NCBI GenBank assembly: GCA_903825645.1
Contig: CAIKBL010000044.1
Coordinates: 1-58,286, forward strand
Direction of reading: 5' to 3'
Source of the DNA: an uncultured Pseudomonadota bacterium
Lineage (GTDB): Bacteria > Pseudomonadota > Gammaproteobacteria > Ga0077536
DNA length: 58,286 nucleotides
How positions within the stretch are numbered: position 1 is the first letter of the stretch; each line of letters opens with the position of its first letter. The position numbers and the translations under genes were made by a program. The notes below the pieces were generated by a model. The model was not told the DNA's origin, did not search any database, and worked only from the letters and a program-made list of their open reading frames with translations. Below are positions 17,383 through 27,025 of this stretch, one piece after another.

Positions 17383-20028
17383 ATGACAGAGCCCCGCACA
17401 CCCGGTATGGTCTACCTGAGCGACTACCAGCCCCCGCCTTTCCATGTCGTGACAATCGATCTGGACGTTGACATCCAGGCTGACTTCACACAGATCACCA
17501 CACGTCTCGCGCTCTTGCGCAACCCGGCGGGGAAAGATGCCAAGGCACCACTGGTGCTTGACGGTGACGGACTCGAACTCCTGGCCATTTCGCTCGATGG
17601 TCGCCCGCTAGATGCGACCGCCTTCCAGCAGGACGCCAAGGGGCTGACACTCACCGCGCTGCCTGACACCTGCGAACTGCAGACCACCGTCCGCATTTCC
17701 CCCGAGAAAAACACCCAGCTGATGGGCTTATATGCGGCGCAAAACGGTTATTTCACGCAATGTGAAGCGGAGGGATTCCGGCGCATCACCTTTTACCCCG
17801 ATCGCCCCGACGTCATGAGCCGCTTCACCACCACGATTAGGGCTTCCCGCGTGGACTGTCCCGTGCTGCTCTCTAATGGCAATCAGGTCGCGGCCGGGAT
17901 CACCGAAGATGGTCGACATTGGGCGCGTTGGGTCGATCCCTTTCCGAAACCAGCTTACTTGTTTGCCTTAGTCGCGGCCCGGCTCGACCAGCTCGAGGAT
18001 CGCTTCACAACGCTTTCAGGTCGTGAAATTCGCCTAGGCATCTATGTGGAGCCCGGGCGACTCGACCAGTGCCAGTTTGCGATGGCAGCGTTGAAATCCT
18101 CGATGCGCTGGGATGAAGACACCTACGGTCTCGAATTCGATTTGGACCAGTACATGATCGTCGCGGTCTCGGATTTCAATATGGGCGCGATGGAGAACAA
18201 GGGTCTCAACATCTTCAATACCAAGTACGTCTTGGCACGGCCGGATCTCGCGAGCGATCAGGATTTCATGATGCTCGACCGCGTCATCGCACACGAATAT
18301 TTCCATAACTGGACCGGAAACCGCGTCACCTGTCGCGACTGGTTCCAGCTGAGCTTAAAAGAAGGCCTGACCGTTTTTCGCGATCAGCAGTACGGTGGCG
18401 ATCGTTATTCCCACGGGGTGCAACGGATTCAAGAAGTCCAGGCGCTTCGTAACAGCCAGTTCCCGGAGGATGCCGGCGCGATGGCCCATCCGGTACGACC
18501 CAGCGCCTATCTCGAAATCAGTAATTTCTATACGGCCACCATCTACAACAAAGGTGCTGAAGTCGTCCGGATGATTCACACCCTGCTCGGTGCTCAGGGA
18601 TTCCGTCGCGGCATGGATCTGTATTTTGCCCGCCATGACGGACAGGCTGTTTGCACCGAAGATTTTGTGCGGGCGATGCAGGATGCGAGCGATACTGATC
18701 TGACGCTGATGCAACGCTGGTACGATCAGGCGGGAACGCCGCGAGTCAAGGTCATCGCTGACTATGATGCTGGGGCCCAGACCTATACGCTCCATTTCAC
18801 CCAGTCATGCGCACCTGGGGGTCCTAGCCTGCCGCAGCACCCGTTCCCTATTCCCATCAAGCTCGGACTCCTCAGTTCGAGCGGGAAGCCGCTTGCGCTC
18901 GAAAGTCCCGCATTAACGCACGTGGGGGATGACGCCCTCTATCTGCTGCGCGAGGCCACGGGCAGGCTTCGTCTTACGGCTGTACCTACCCATCCGATTC
19001 CATCACTGCTGCGTGGATTTTCCGCACCGGTTGCACTGGATTTCGACTACTCGGATGACGCACTTGCATGCTTGATGGCGCATGACGTCGATCCGTTCAA
19101 CCGATGGGAGGCCGGTCAACGGCTCGCCATGAAAAACTTGCTGGCCCGCATTGACGCCATCCGACGCGACGCACCGGCCGTCGAGGCACCCGCTTTTCTC
19201 GCAGCCTGTGGGCGGATTCTGGCGAGCGCAAGTGGAGATCCGGCTTTCGCCGCCGAGGCGCTCGGTCTGCCTGCGGCAAGCTTTATTGCCGAACAACTCG
19301 ATCAAATTGATCCGGATGCAATCCTTGCTGCACGCGTGGCGCTTCGCCGCGCGATCGCGCTGCATCTGCGCACCGAGTTTTACACGGCCTATCACACGTA
19401 CACCGTGCCTGGACCGTATGAGCCGACACCCGTTGCTGCCGGCCGACGTGCGTTGCGTAATGTCTGTTTGAGTTATCTGATGGAACTCGGCGAGCCCGCT
19501 ATCGAGGCCCTGTGCTATCGACAATTCGAAACAGCCGATAACATGACTGATGCAAGTGCCGCCTTGATGACGCTCGCCAATGTCGACTGTCCGCAGCGTC
19601 GCGTGGCGCTCGCCGCGTTCTATCACCGCTGGCAAGCGGAGCCGCTGGTGCTAGACAAGTGGTTCGCGGTCCAAGCCACCTCGCGCTTGCCCGGCACCCT
19701 GAAGATAGTAGAAACCTTACTCACCGATCCGATGTTCGAGTTGACCAACCCAAACAGGGTCCGCGCCCTCATCGGGAGTTTCTGTCAGGGCAACCAAGCC
19801 GGGTTCCATGCGACCGATGGCAGCGGGTATCGGTTTGGTGCCACGCAGATCTGCGCACTGGATCCCCTCAATCCACAAATTGCCGCTCGCCTCGCGCGTG
19901 CCTTTGACAGATGGCGGAAATTCGATCCTGGCCGGCAGATTCACGCCCGCGCCGCGCTGATGGAGATCCAAAGGCTGCCTGGCTTGTCCAAAGATACGAC
20001 AGAAGTCGTCACCCGCGCACTTAACTGA
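17383..20028 (+). CDS. pepN: Aminopeptidase N (M1 family)
   Basis: The 881-residue enzyme is close to E. coli PepN (870). The substrate exopeptidase motif GAMENKG is followed by the zinc site HEYFHNW (H304, E305, H308) and the third ligand Glu327 in LKEGLTVFRDQ; NFYTATIYNKGAEVVRM carries the transition-state Tyr. The C-terminal 400 residues form the superhelical domain of bacterial PepN. It trims N-terminal residues from peptides in the cytoplasm. I start at the ATG at 17383 because the family begins directly with the YLSDYQPP beta domain. A T-run follows the stop but without a strong stem. Confidence 0.96.
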   Translation: MTEPRTPGMVYLSDYQPPPFHVVTIDLDVDIQADFTQITTRLALLRNPAGKDAKAPLVLDGDGLELLAISLDGRPLDATAFQQDAKGLTLTALPDTCELQTTVRISPEKNTQLMGLYAAQNGYFTQCEAEGFRRITFYPDRPDVMSRFTTTIRASRVDCPVLLSNGNQVAAGITEDGRHWARWVDPFPKPAYLFALVAARLDQLEDRFTTLSGREIRLGIYVEPGRLDQCQFAMAALKSSMRWDEDTYGLEFDLDQYMIVAVSDFNMGAMENKGLNIFNTKYVLARPDLASDQDFMMLDRVIAHEYFHNWTGNRVTCRDWFQLSLKEGLTVFRDQQYGGDRYSHGVQRIQEVQALRNSQFPEDAGAMAHPVRPSAYLEISNFYTATIYNKGAEVVRMIHTLLGAQGFRRGMDLYFARHDGQAVCTEDFVRAMQDASDTDLTLMQRWYDQAGTPRVKVIADYDAGAQTYTLHFTQSCAPGGPSLPQHPFPIPIKLGLLSSSGKPLALESPALTHVGDDALYLLREATGRLRLTAVPTHPIPSLLRGFSAPVALDFDYSDDALACLMAHDVDPFNRWEAGQRLAMKNLLARIDAIRRDAPAVEAPAFLAACGRILASASGDPAFAAEALGLPAASFIAEQLDQIDPDAILAARVALRRAIALHLRTEFYTAYHTYTVPGPYEPTPVAAGRRALRNVCLSYLMELGEPAIEALCYRQFETADNMTDASAALMTLANVDCPQRRVALAAFYHRWQAEPLVLDKWFAVQATSRLPGTLKIVETLLTDPMFELTNPNRVRALIGSFCQGNQAGFHATDGSGYRFGATQICALDPLNPQIAARLARAFDRWRKFDPGRQIHARAALMEIQRLPGLSKDTTEVVTRALN

Positions 20029-20052
20029 TTTTTTTAAACTTTGGAATGCACA

Positions 20053-20772
20053 ATGGTCAAGGGAATTTTTTTCGATCTCGGGGGTACCCTCGTTAGTTAT
20101 CATCAGGTCCAACGCGTCCATGTGCCGCTGCTCCTTGAGGCGGCCAATAGACTCGGCGCTCACGACGTCAGTGCAATCAAAAAGGCTTACGCGACAGCCG
20201 TCGAGGAAACCACGGAGCGCTATGCGCCACTCGATTATTATCTGCATCGTGATTTCTTCGGCGATACTTTCCACCGTTGCTGCGAGTTGATGGAGACAGC
20301 GGTAACGCCGGAGATCAGTGCCTGGTATCAGGAAGAACATCTATCCCGTTTGCGGGATTGCTTAGTCTTGAAACCCGATTGCCACGCGACATTACGTACG
20401 ATGAAATCTCGCGGACTTTACCTTTCCGTCGTCTCGAATATTGACAGTGACATGCTCGAGCCCATCATCGCCCGCGATGGTCTGCACGAATATCTCGATC
20501 ATTGGACAAGTTCGGAGACTGCGCAGTCCTGCAAGCCGCACGCCCGATTCTTTGAGATGTGTCTCGCAAAATCAGGCCTTGCGGCGGAAGAAGTGCTGTT
20601 CGTTGGCGACTCGCCAGAACATGACATCGATGGCGCCGCGAGAGTCGGAATGAAGACCGCCCTTATCTTAAACGAGGGGATTGAACCGCCACTACAAAGT
20701 GGTCGCGCCCGGGCGACGCCGGACTACGTGGTCCACTCGCTCAGCAGCCTGCTAGAGCTAGTGCCCGGTTGA
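20053..20772 (+). CDS. HAD-superfamily hydrolase
   Basis: The 239-residue product has haloacid-dehalogenase motifs: FFDLGGTL (motif I, where the second Asp is replaced by Gly, as in several HAD subgroups), SVVSNID (motif II), the Lys of SCKPHARFF (motif III) and FVGDSPEHDIDGA (motif IV), with a helical cap between motifs I and II. The changed motif I (DLGGT instead of DxDGT) still occurs in active phosphatases but could alter catalysis. Its TGA overlaps the TTG start of the next gene, so the two are coupled. Substrate unknown. Confidence 0.85.
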   Translation: MVKGIFFDLGGTLVSYHQVQRVHVPLLLEAANRLGAHDVSAIKKAYATAVEETTERYAPLDYYLHRDFFGDTFHRCCELMETAVTPEISAWYQEEHLSRLRDCLVLKPDCHATLRTMKSRGLYLSVVSNIDSDMLEPIIARDGLHEYLDHWTSSETAQSCKPHARFFEMCLAKSGLAAEEVLFVGDSPEHDIDGAARVGMKTALILNEGIEPPLQSGRARATPDYVVHSLSSLLELVPG

Positions 20773-21257
20773 ACCGCGTTGCCCTCTTTGCGGATGTGCA
20801 GAATCTATACTACACCACCCGCGAAGCCTACAACCGGCAGTTTGATTACAACGCTTTCTGGGCGATGGCGACGCGTGATCGGACCATCATCGGCGCATTC
20901 GCCTACGCTATCGATCGCGGGGATGAAAAGCAGCGTCAATTCCAAACCATCCTGCGGGCAATTGGTTTTGAGGTCCGCCTAAAACCCTTCATTCAACGCG
21001 CTGACGGCTCGGCTAAAGGCGATTGGGATGTAGGTCTCGCACTTGACGTCATGGAACAGTCCGCGAGCGTAGACACGATCGTCCTTGCCTCCGGCGATGG
21101 CGACTTTGATCTGTTAGCTCAGCGCGTGATCGCGAAATATGGCGTGGAAGTCGAAGTCTATGGGGTACCACGCTTGACCGCCGCCTCCTTGAAGGCCGCG
21201 GCCACGCGGTTCATCCCCATCGAAGATCCCTTGCTGCTCAAGCGACGTCCAGGTTAA
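20769..21257 (+). CDS. NYN-domain (LabA/DUF88) PIN-like nuclease
   Basis: The 162-residue product is a single NYN domain with the acidic residues of a PIN-like metal site: ALFADVQNLYY, KGDWDVGLALDVM and LASGDGDFDLLAQRV. Such proteins are RNA-cutting or RNA-processing nucleases. The start is TTG, overlapping the HAD stop (TTGA), which is the only reasonable start before the conserved first strand. Its stop shares four bases with the convergent yaeQ stop. Confidence 0.85.
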   Translation: MNRVALFADVQNLYYTTREAYNRQFDYNAFWAMATRDRTIIGAFAYAIDRGDEKQRQFQTILRAIGFEVRLKPFIQRADGSAKGDWDVGLALDVMEQSASVDTIVLASGDGDFDLLAQRVIAKYGVEVEVYGVPRLTAASLKAAATRFIPIEDPLLLKRRPG

Positions 21258-21823
21258 CGCGATCCAGAGGCCGTGTCGCGAATGCTCTCTTTTAACGAGA
21301 CCACATCCAGCGTGACCGCGTTGGTTTCCGAAAGGATCTGGACCTGTCCGTCCTGAATCAGACACTGAAGATTCATTTGCCGGGCGGCGAGCGCAGCAAG
21401 CGCGGTGCTTTGCGTACCCGGGACCGACATCACTTTTAGATTCGACAGCTTGCTCAACACCGGCGCTTGTTTGTCCCACCAGGTTTCGCTGGTGCGGCCC
21501 TGATAGACCACCACAATGACCTCACGGGCACGACCACAGGCACGCCGTAAGGCGGCCTCGTCTGGATGGCCGACGTCGATCCAACGGAGAATCCCGCCGG
21601 TCAGATCGGTCTGCGCCAAATCGGGCTCATCCTGCGCGCTGAGCCCGCGTCCAAAGGCGAGTCCCTCATCCGCAAAGAGCGCATAAGCGAGAATTCGGAT
21701 CATCATGCGCCCGGGGGTCTCGGAGGGATGCTGTGCAAGCGTCAGCGCATAGTTCGCATAGTGATGTCGATCCATGTCACTGAGTGAAAGCGCCACCTTG
21801 ACGACGGTCGCGCCTTTGCTCAT
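21254..21823 (-). CDS. yaeQ: YaeQ-family protein
   Basis: The 189-residue product matches YaeQ (E. coli 181 residues): the N-terminus SLSDMDRHHYANYALTLAQHPSE is split between strand and helix exactly as in that family, followed by MMIRILAYALFA and the PD-(D/E)XK-like core IDVGHPDE...VVVYQG. YaeQ has a restriction-endonuclease-like fold and was linked to RfaH-independent suppression; its biochemical role remains unclear. The ATG at 21823 fits the usual N-terminus. It follows the luciferase-like gene by 58 bases in the same direction. Confidence 0.9.
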   Translation of the reverse strand: MSKGATVVKVALSLSDMDRHHYANYALTLAQHPSETPGRMMIRILAYALFADEGLAFGRGLSAQDEPDLAQTDLTGGILRWIDVGHPDEAALRRACGRAREVIVVVYQGRTSETWWDKQAPVLSKLSNLKVMSVPGTQSTALAALAARQMNLQCLIQDGQVQILSETNAVTLDVVSLKESIRDTASGSR

Positions 21824-21881
21824 CGCGCGACCCCGGTCGCGCCCCGCAGCAGTCCCCGCGTAACGCTCAAACTCAACGCCA

Positions 21882-22880
21882 TCATACGAGCTTACGCAGG
21901 ATCTCGGCCGCATATTCGAACGAACGCAGACGTGCGCCATGATCATAAATCTGGGCCGTCAGCATAAGTTCATCCGCGCCGGTCGCTGTCACAAAGGCGG
22001 CTAGCTTTTCGGCTGCTGTCGGCGGCGATCCCACGCAGGCGTACTGCAGCGCATGCGCGACCCCTGCCCGCTCAGACGGGTTCCAGTAGCTATCCATATC
22101 ATCGCGCGGTGGCAGCAGCTTGCCGGGAGATCCCCGAAAGAGATTAGTAAATTGCTGCTGGACCGAGGTAAAGAGTTTCGTCGCCGCGGTATCGGTTTCC
22201 GCAATGAAGATTCCAACCCCCAACATCACATGGGGTCTCTCGAGTTGAGCCGATGGCTTAAACTGCCGTCGGTAGATATCGATCGCCTGCAAGAGCGCAT
22301 CGGGTGCGAAATGCGAGGCAAAGGCATAAGGCAAACCCAGGGCCGCGGCAAGCTGTGCCCCGAACAAACTTGATCCCAGGATCCACAGCGGCACCTCGAG
22401 GCCAGCGCCGGGGACTGCCCGGACCTGTTGCCCGGGTTGGACGGGACCGAACAGGGCCTGTAGCTCGAGGACATCCTGCGGGAATCGATCAGCACTCATC
22501 GCGCTATCTCGCCGCAACGCACGTGCCGTCACCATGTCGCTGCCGGGCGCACGTCCCACCGCTAAATCGATGCGTCCGGGATAGAGCGTTTCCAGCGTGC
22601 CAAACTGCTCGGCGATAACCAGCGGAGAATGATTTGGCAACATGACCCCCCCGGCACCCACCCGAATGGTTGAGGTGCTGGCCGCGACATTTCCAATCAC
22701 CACGGCGGTCGCAGCGCTCGCAATCCCGGGCATGTTGTGATGCTCGGCCAGCCAGTAGCGGCGATACCCCCATTGCTCCGCATGTTGGGCTAGATCTCGT
22801 GCATTTCGAAAGGCATCGGCGGGCTCGCAGCCTTCGGACACGGGAGCGAGATCGAGGATAGAAATCGGTACACCTGTCAT
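21882..22880 (-). CDS. Luciferase-like flavin monooxygenase (YhbW group)
   Basis: The 332-residue TIM-barrel protein shows the bacterial luciferase family pattern [11 protein letters not shown] at the start, [39 protein letters not shown] and [10 protein letters not shown], as in E. coli YhbW. Such enzymes use reduced FMN to oxygenate or otherwise convert small organic molecules. The start at 22880 gives the expected short lead; the gene begins 11 bases after the FIST gene ends, so they share a transcript. Confidence 0.85.
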   Translation of the reverse strand: MTGVPISILDLAPVSEGCEPADAFRNARDLAQHAEQWGYRRYWLAEHHNMPGIASAATAVVIGNVAASTSTIRVGAGGVMLPNHSPLVIAEQFGTLETLYPGRIDLAVGRAPGSDMVTARALRRDSAMSADRFPQDVLELQALFGPVQPGQQVRAVPGAGLEVPLWILGSSLFGAQLAAALGLPYAFASHFAPDALLQAIDIYRRQFKPSAQLERPHVMLGVGIFIAETDTAATKLFTSVQQQFTNLFRGSPGKLLPPRDDMDSYWNPSERAGVAHALQYACVGSPPTAAEKLAAFVTATGADELMLTAQIYDHGARLRSFEYAAEILRKLV

Positions 22881-22891
22881 CACGCAACCCC

Positions 22892-24043
22892 TCAACAAAA
22901 AACGGTTAACACGCCCGTGTAGGCGTACAAACGGTTATGAAAAATCTCCCCATTGGCAAAAAAACCAACCACCGGTAGATCACCCAGGGCTTCCTGAATC
23001 AGGCGAAGCTCTTGTGACTGATCCCCAAACTGGTGTCGACCTCGCCCGAGGCAGGAATAATACAGTGCCCCGCGCGGGGCAGATCCCATCCTCGTTTTGA
23101 GATCTGCCAGCATGCGATGCAGATCGGAACGCGCTGTATTGCCATCCCGTCGACAGAATTGAATGAGCGACCCCGGCGTCAACATCTCGCCGATGGCGAG
23201 CCGCTGTTGTGCCGGATCAATGCCCAGCAGATTGCGGACCATATAGTCGCCGGTATCCGAACCAGGGACCGGAAAAGACGCAAATATATACCCGCCAGCA
23301 CGACTCAAATCATGTGCGATAACCGTTCCGACTTCTTCCCGAAACACCTCGAGGGCGGGCCGGTCATCGAGCTCTTTCAAGACGTTCTGCTCGCAGCTCG
23401 TCATGACATGCGGCGTTCCAATAGGTGTACAACCCTGCGTATGGCTGGTAATCACCGACACCGCACTCGAAAAGAAAACACCGGACAATCCGCTCACCAC
23501 GGTGTCGCCCGCAATCTGGAGATGTGTGGTGCGGGAAGACGTCACGCCGCCAACACAAAACGCACCGGGCACCTGCGTCCGAATCAACTCGATGAGCGTC
23601 GCCGCGGTCGCTTGGGTCGGATCAGCGTGCAGGACGCCGAAATGACCCGGTCCGGCCGTCTTGAGCCAGTTGTCCTGCTTGTGCAGGAATGCGTCTAAGC
23701 TCTCCCGCTGCAACGGCAAAATGCGCAGCGCATCATCCGGAAAACTGGCCAGCATGATGGCAAGCGCTGGCTCATCATAATACTCCTGCCCCGTCGCGCA
23801 GATGCCAAGCCCGGTGGTACCTGTCCAGAGCGCGATCCCGGTCTCACGCTGCAAGTCGGCTAACACGCGGGACAGCGTTGGCACCAGGGCGTCAGTCGCA
23901 TAGACGAACCCGAAATTGGCGGTCGGATCGACTGGCCCAATCTGCGCCAGACATTGCGCTATCAACGTCTCAGCGGTACCGCCGCTCGCGTGCCCCAACT
24001 GAAAACGCGCGCGTTTCGCTTCTTCCCCGGCCATCGTCACCAT
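22892..24043 (-). CDS. FIST N/C-domain protein
   Basis: The 383-residue product has FIST_N features ([43 protein letters not shown]) followed by FIST_C features ([45 protein letters not shown]). FIST domains are thought to sense small ligands such as amino acids and often sit beside signalling proteins; here the domain pair stands alone. The start is supported by AGGAGG six bases before the ATG at 24043. It is likely cotranscribed with the flavin monooxygenase, which could make or use the ligand. Confidence 0.85.
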   Translation of the reverse strand: MVTMAGEEAKRARFQLGHASGGTAETLIAQCLAQIGPVDPTANFGFVYATDALVPTLSRVLADLQRETGIALWTGTTGLGICATGQEYYDEPALAIMLASFPDDALRILPLQRESLDAFLHKQDNWLKTAGPGHFGVLHADPTQATAATLIELIRTQVPGAFCVGGVTSSRTTHLQIAGDTVVSGLSGVFFSSAVSVITSHTQGCTPIGTPHVMTSCEQNVLKELDDRPALEVFREEVGTVIAHDLSRAGGYIFASFPVPGSDTGDYMVRNLLGIDPAQQRLAIGEMLTPGSLIQFCRRDGNTARSDLHRMLADLKTRMGSAPRGALYYSCLGRGRHQFGDQSQELRLIQEALGDLPVVGFFANGEIFHNRLYAYTGVLTVFC

Positions 24044-24117
24044 ACTCGTCCTCCTTGCAGTACGGCGCACTATACCGGAAGTCTTCCGGCATGCCGGTGG
24101 GTGCTATTTTAACGGGT

Positions 24118-24345
24118 TTAGAGATCGGTGATTTGGACGCGCTTGTGGCGACTGCTGGCACCGCTTTTGATCGACACGCGCCGTTTCACGACGTCAAAGT
24201 GCGCCGCTACCAATGCGATCACCGCCGCATTTGCCGCCCCCTCCAGTGGTGGCGCGACAACACTCGCGACCCAACTGCCATCCGCCTGGAGGATCAGTGT
24301 GTCGCGACGCGCATTGGGCTTTACCTTGACACGCAACAGGGTCAC
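24118..24345 (-). CDS. YggU/DUF167-family protein
   Basis: This 75-residue product is a full DUF167 domain: RVKVKPNARRD at the start, APPLEGAANAAVIALVA in the centre and VSIKSGASSRHKRVQI at the end. The family is widespread and of unknown biochemical function. Its start overlaps the preceding gene's stop by four bases (ATGA). Confidence 0.9.
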   Translation of the reverse strand: MTLLRVKVKPNARRDTLILQADGSWVASVVAPPLEGAANAAVIALVAAHFDVVKRRVSIKSGASSRHKRVQITDL

Positions 24346-24665
24346 GGCCTAGATCCCCATTCGCGCCGAAGTACGCTGTACGCCACGAACCGGCGGACCC
24401 GTCCGTCGCACAGCAACTTGTCTTCATGGAGGGGGAAAATCGGGCATGGGATCGGCTCACCATCCACCTTGCCGGTGAGGGCCCATTCAACTTCCGCGCG
24501 CATACCGACATCGGTCACCGGCGGCACCCGTCCCCACCACAGCCACAATGCAGAATCGACCCTATACCGCGTGCGCGCGTCGGCAGGGGCGATGGCTAAC
24601 GGCAGCAAGGAAACAGTCGTCCCCGTTAACCCGTCACCCGCCAACGCCGATGCATTCGCCGTCAT
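24342..24665 (-). CDS. Hypothetical protein, 107 residues
   Basis: I do not recognise a family. The protein begins with Ala/Leu-rich sequence without a clear signal peptide, then has a region rich in Trp (LWLWWGR) and a basic end (VRRFVAYSVLRREWGS). It is coupled to the DUF167 gene (ATGA overlap) and lies 24 bases after the quinohemoprotein gene, which supports it being real. It could belong with either neighbour. Confidence 0.55.
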   Translation of the reverse strand: MTANASALAGDGLTGTTVSLLPLAIAPADARTRYRVDSALWLWWGRVPPVTDVGMRAEVEWALTGKVDGEPIPCPIFPLHEDKLLCDGRVRRFVAYSVLRREWGSRP

Positions 24666-24689
24666 GCCGCCGAATCGAGCCGATCAGAT

Positions 24690-26528
24690 CTATTTCGGAC
24701 CGTACGCGAAAAACACGTTGCCCGGAATTCCCCACAGCCCGTAACCGGCCCCAAAGTAGACCCAACCACCCGCAACCGTCACACCCGCGCCCTTAATAGC
24801 GCCGCCGTGCGCCGGCACTTTGTTGACGGTCACGAAATTTCCTTTGGTATCCACATCCCAGATTATCTTGCCGCTCGTGGGCTCATAGGCACGCATATGT
24901 CCGTCCATCGAACCCGAGAAAAGCACCCCCGGGATAAGGGTCGCTGCGGCCGGCTGGCCGGCATTACAACCCGGTATGGACTCACAATCAGGCTTCGCCG
25001 CTGGAGTATTCCAGCGCTCAGCGCCGTCGGCAATGCGCACGGCATAGATCCCTCCTGCCGCGCCGTGGGCGACTTTGCTTTCCCAGACATCAGAGATAGG
25101 CACATAAACGTTAGTCTCATCTGCGGCGAAACCCCACTCGATACCGCCCAGCACGCCCCCCGGCGAGAGTCGTTTCTGCCATAAGATTTTGCCGTGATCG
25201 TCCGGGTCCAGTGCATGAAGCACGCCCGATTTCTGACCGGCAAGTAACACGCGTTTGCCATCGGGCAGACGGCGCAGGATCGCGGATGAGCCAAAGTCGA
25301 TATCAGGCCCACATTTGGATTTGGCGCCCGCCTCAATCGTCGGCACAACGCAGGCCGTCGAAAACGCATCGTCCTTAGTCGCCTGCCAGTGCCAACGCAT
25401 CGCACCGGTCTTCATATCCAGCGCCACCACCGAGTCGCTGGTATCCGCCGCCGGTAGCGAATAGCTGTCACCCGTGGTGACGTAGATAAGGCCTGCTTTC
25501 GAATCGATCGTCGGCTGCGACCAGACGGCCGCACCCGACGGCCCCCAAAGCTGGGTTCCCATCGCGGTTTTGGTCGTTTTAACGGCCGGCTGTGGAATGA
25601 GGTAGGACTTCCACTTCTGCTTGCCGGTCACTTCGTCCAACGCGACCACACTGCCCCGGAAAGAGCAGCACTCGTAACGCGGCGAGGCACCCGCAAGCTC
25701 CTCGAAAGAAGCCACAGGGACGTAGAGCACGCCGTCATGACGGGCAATGGTGCCGGTCACAAGCGCATGTGGATGCGCTTCGACCTTGCGCTGCCAAAGC
25801 AGCTTCCCCGTGTTGGCGTTGAGCGCGTAAACATGCGCGCTGCGATCGGCCGCGTAGAGCACAAAGCTACCGTTAGCGCGTTTGGCGAGCAAAATGCCGC
25901 CCCGGACCGCAGCCGGTGTCGGAAATTTCCAGTGCGCGCAGCCGCTCTTCGCGTCAAGTGCGTAGATACCGCCTTCGTGAGAGCCGAGGAAGATGCGCCC
26001 ACCGGCCACTGCAGGTTGCGTAGAAACGGTCGTCGCCCCGGGGAAACCGAACGTCCATTTGAGCTCGAGCTTGGAGAGATCGGCCGCGGTCAGCCCCGCG
26101 CGCGCCGCAGGCTGGAAATGGGAGTTGTCATCATCGAGCCCCCACCCCGACCAGTGCGGCTTATCAAGCGTATCTGCGGGCATTTGCGGCGAGGCCCTGC
26201 ACATCACGAGCGCCTCTTTTTGCCTTGCCTGCGGGACCGTACCCCACTTGATACTTGAGGCATAGATCGCCACCGCCCGTCGTTCGAAGTCGTTGAGATC
26301 CGACGCAATCACCGTCATCAACCCTTTGGACAGGGCGCTGTAAATTTTCTCCGGGGGTAATTCGGCAAGCTGGTCCGGCGTCAATGCCCGCGCGACGGGG
26401 GTCGGGCTATGGCACCCGGCACAGTGGCCTAGAAAGACCGCCTTGCCCATAGGATTATCCTCCGCCGCAGTGACGCAGGTCCCGGCCAACATCAAAAGCC
26501 CCATCCAGAAAAGCTTGCGCCGCATCAT
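24690..26528 (-). CDS. Periplasmic PQQ-type quinohemoprotein (polyvinyl-alcohol-dehydrogenase-like)
   Basis: The 612-residue protein has a signal peptide (about residues 1-21), then a cytochrome c domain with CAGCH at 36-40, and then a beta-propeller of repeated blades (AVAGGRIFLGSHEGGIYALDA-type, each broken here by loops) characteristic of PQQ enzymes. Cytochrome first and propeller second is the order of polyvinyl alcohol dehydrogenase, the reverse of most quinohemoprotein alcohol dehydrogenases. It should oxidise an alcohol in the periplasm and pass electrons to its own heme. GGAGA precedes the first ATG. It leads the minus-strand run down to the FIST gene. The substrate and the metal in the PQQ site cannot be read. 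Confidence 0.82.
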   Translation of the reverse strand: MMRRKLFWMGLLMLAGTCVTAAEDNPMGKAVFLGHCAGCHSPTPVARALTPDQLAELPPEKIYSALSKGLMTVIASDLNDFERRAVAIYASSIKWGTVPQARQKEALVMCRASPQMPADTLDKPHWSGWGLDDDNSHFQPAARAGLTAADLSKLELKWTFGFPGATTVSTQPAVAGGRIFLGSHEGGIYALDAKSGCAHWKFPTPAAVRGGILLAKRANGSFVLYAADRSAHVYALNANTGKLLWQRKVEAHPHALVTGTIARHDGVLYVPVASFEELAGASPRYECCSFRGSVVALDEVTGKQKWKSYLIPQPAVKTTKTAMGTQLWGPSGAAVWSQPTIDSKAGLIYVTTGDSYSLPAADTSDSVVALDMKTGAMRWHWQATKDDAFSTACVVPTIEAGAKSKCGPDIDFGSSAILRRLPDGKRVLLAGQKSGVLHALDPDDHGKILWQKRLSPGGVLGGIEWGFAADETNVYVPISDVWESKVAHGAAGGIYAVRIADGAERWNTPAAKPDCESIPGCNAGQPAAATLIPGVLFSGSMDGHMRAYEPTSGKIIWDVDTKGNFVTVNKVPAHGGAIKGAGVTVAGGWVYFGAGYGLWGIPGNVFFAYGPK

Positions 26529-27025
26529 GTTGTTCTCCGCCGTTTGGTTGCGTCCAGACTTTACCGGATCTGCATCGAGGGGGGAAACGATAAGGACCCG
26601 TTATTTTTCGTGCCGAGCCTGGCGTTGTGACACGGGGCTCGTCAGTCCCGCGTCCCCGGCACGCGGGCCAACAGGGAGAGCCTGCGGCGGGCGCGACCGG
26701 ACCGCACGTCTCTATCGTCGTCAGGGAAGCGAGCGCGTGCCACAACTGGGACGGCATCCCGCAGGGGCAAGTGCGCTTTGTGGCGGTAGCGTTACCCGTA
26801 TAGCCGAATGACGACTGACGACAACTGCGCTGGCGCGCGCACCAGAAGCCGCCACTTTCGGTAGATTCAACCCGGGATCCCGGTGCCCGGCCAGGCGCGC
26901 GTCTGACCCGGCCAGGCGAAAAACAACGCGGTCCTTCCCTTGTGCTCAATCGGTCGCCTTGAAAGTGCGCGAGCGACCCCACAGGTCGAGTAGACTTGCG
27001 CGCACATAAATCCAAGGATTGCTGA
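26529..27025. other. Divergent intergenic region without recognised gene
   Basis: About 500 bases lie between the starts of the quinohemoprotein (minus) and the MFS carrier (plus). Several long open frames exist on both strands, but their translations are low-complexity Arg/Ser/Pro sequence with no family features and no ribosome binding sites. The region must hold both promoters. AAGGA stands seven bases before the MFS start at 27026. I see no RNA gene or mobile element, though the GC-rich repetitive look would fit decayed DNA. Confidence 0.45.
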
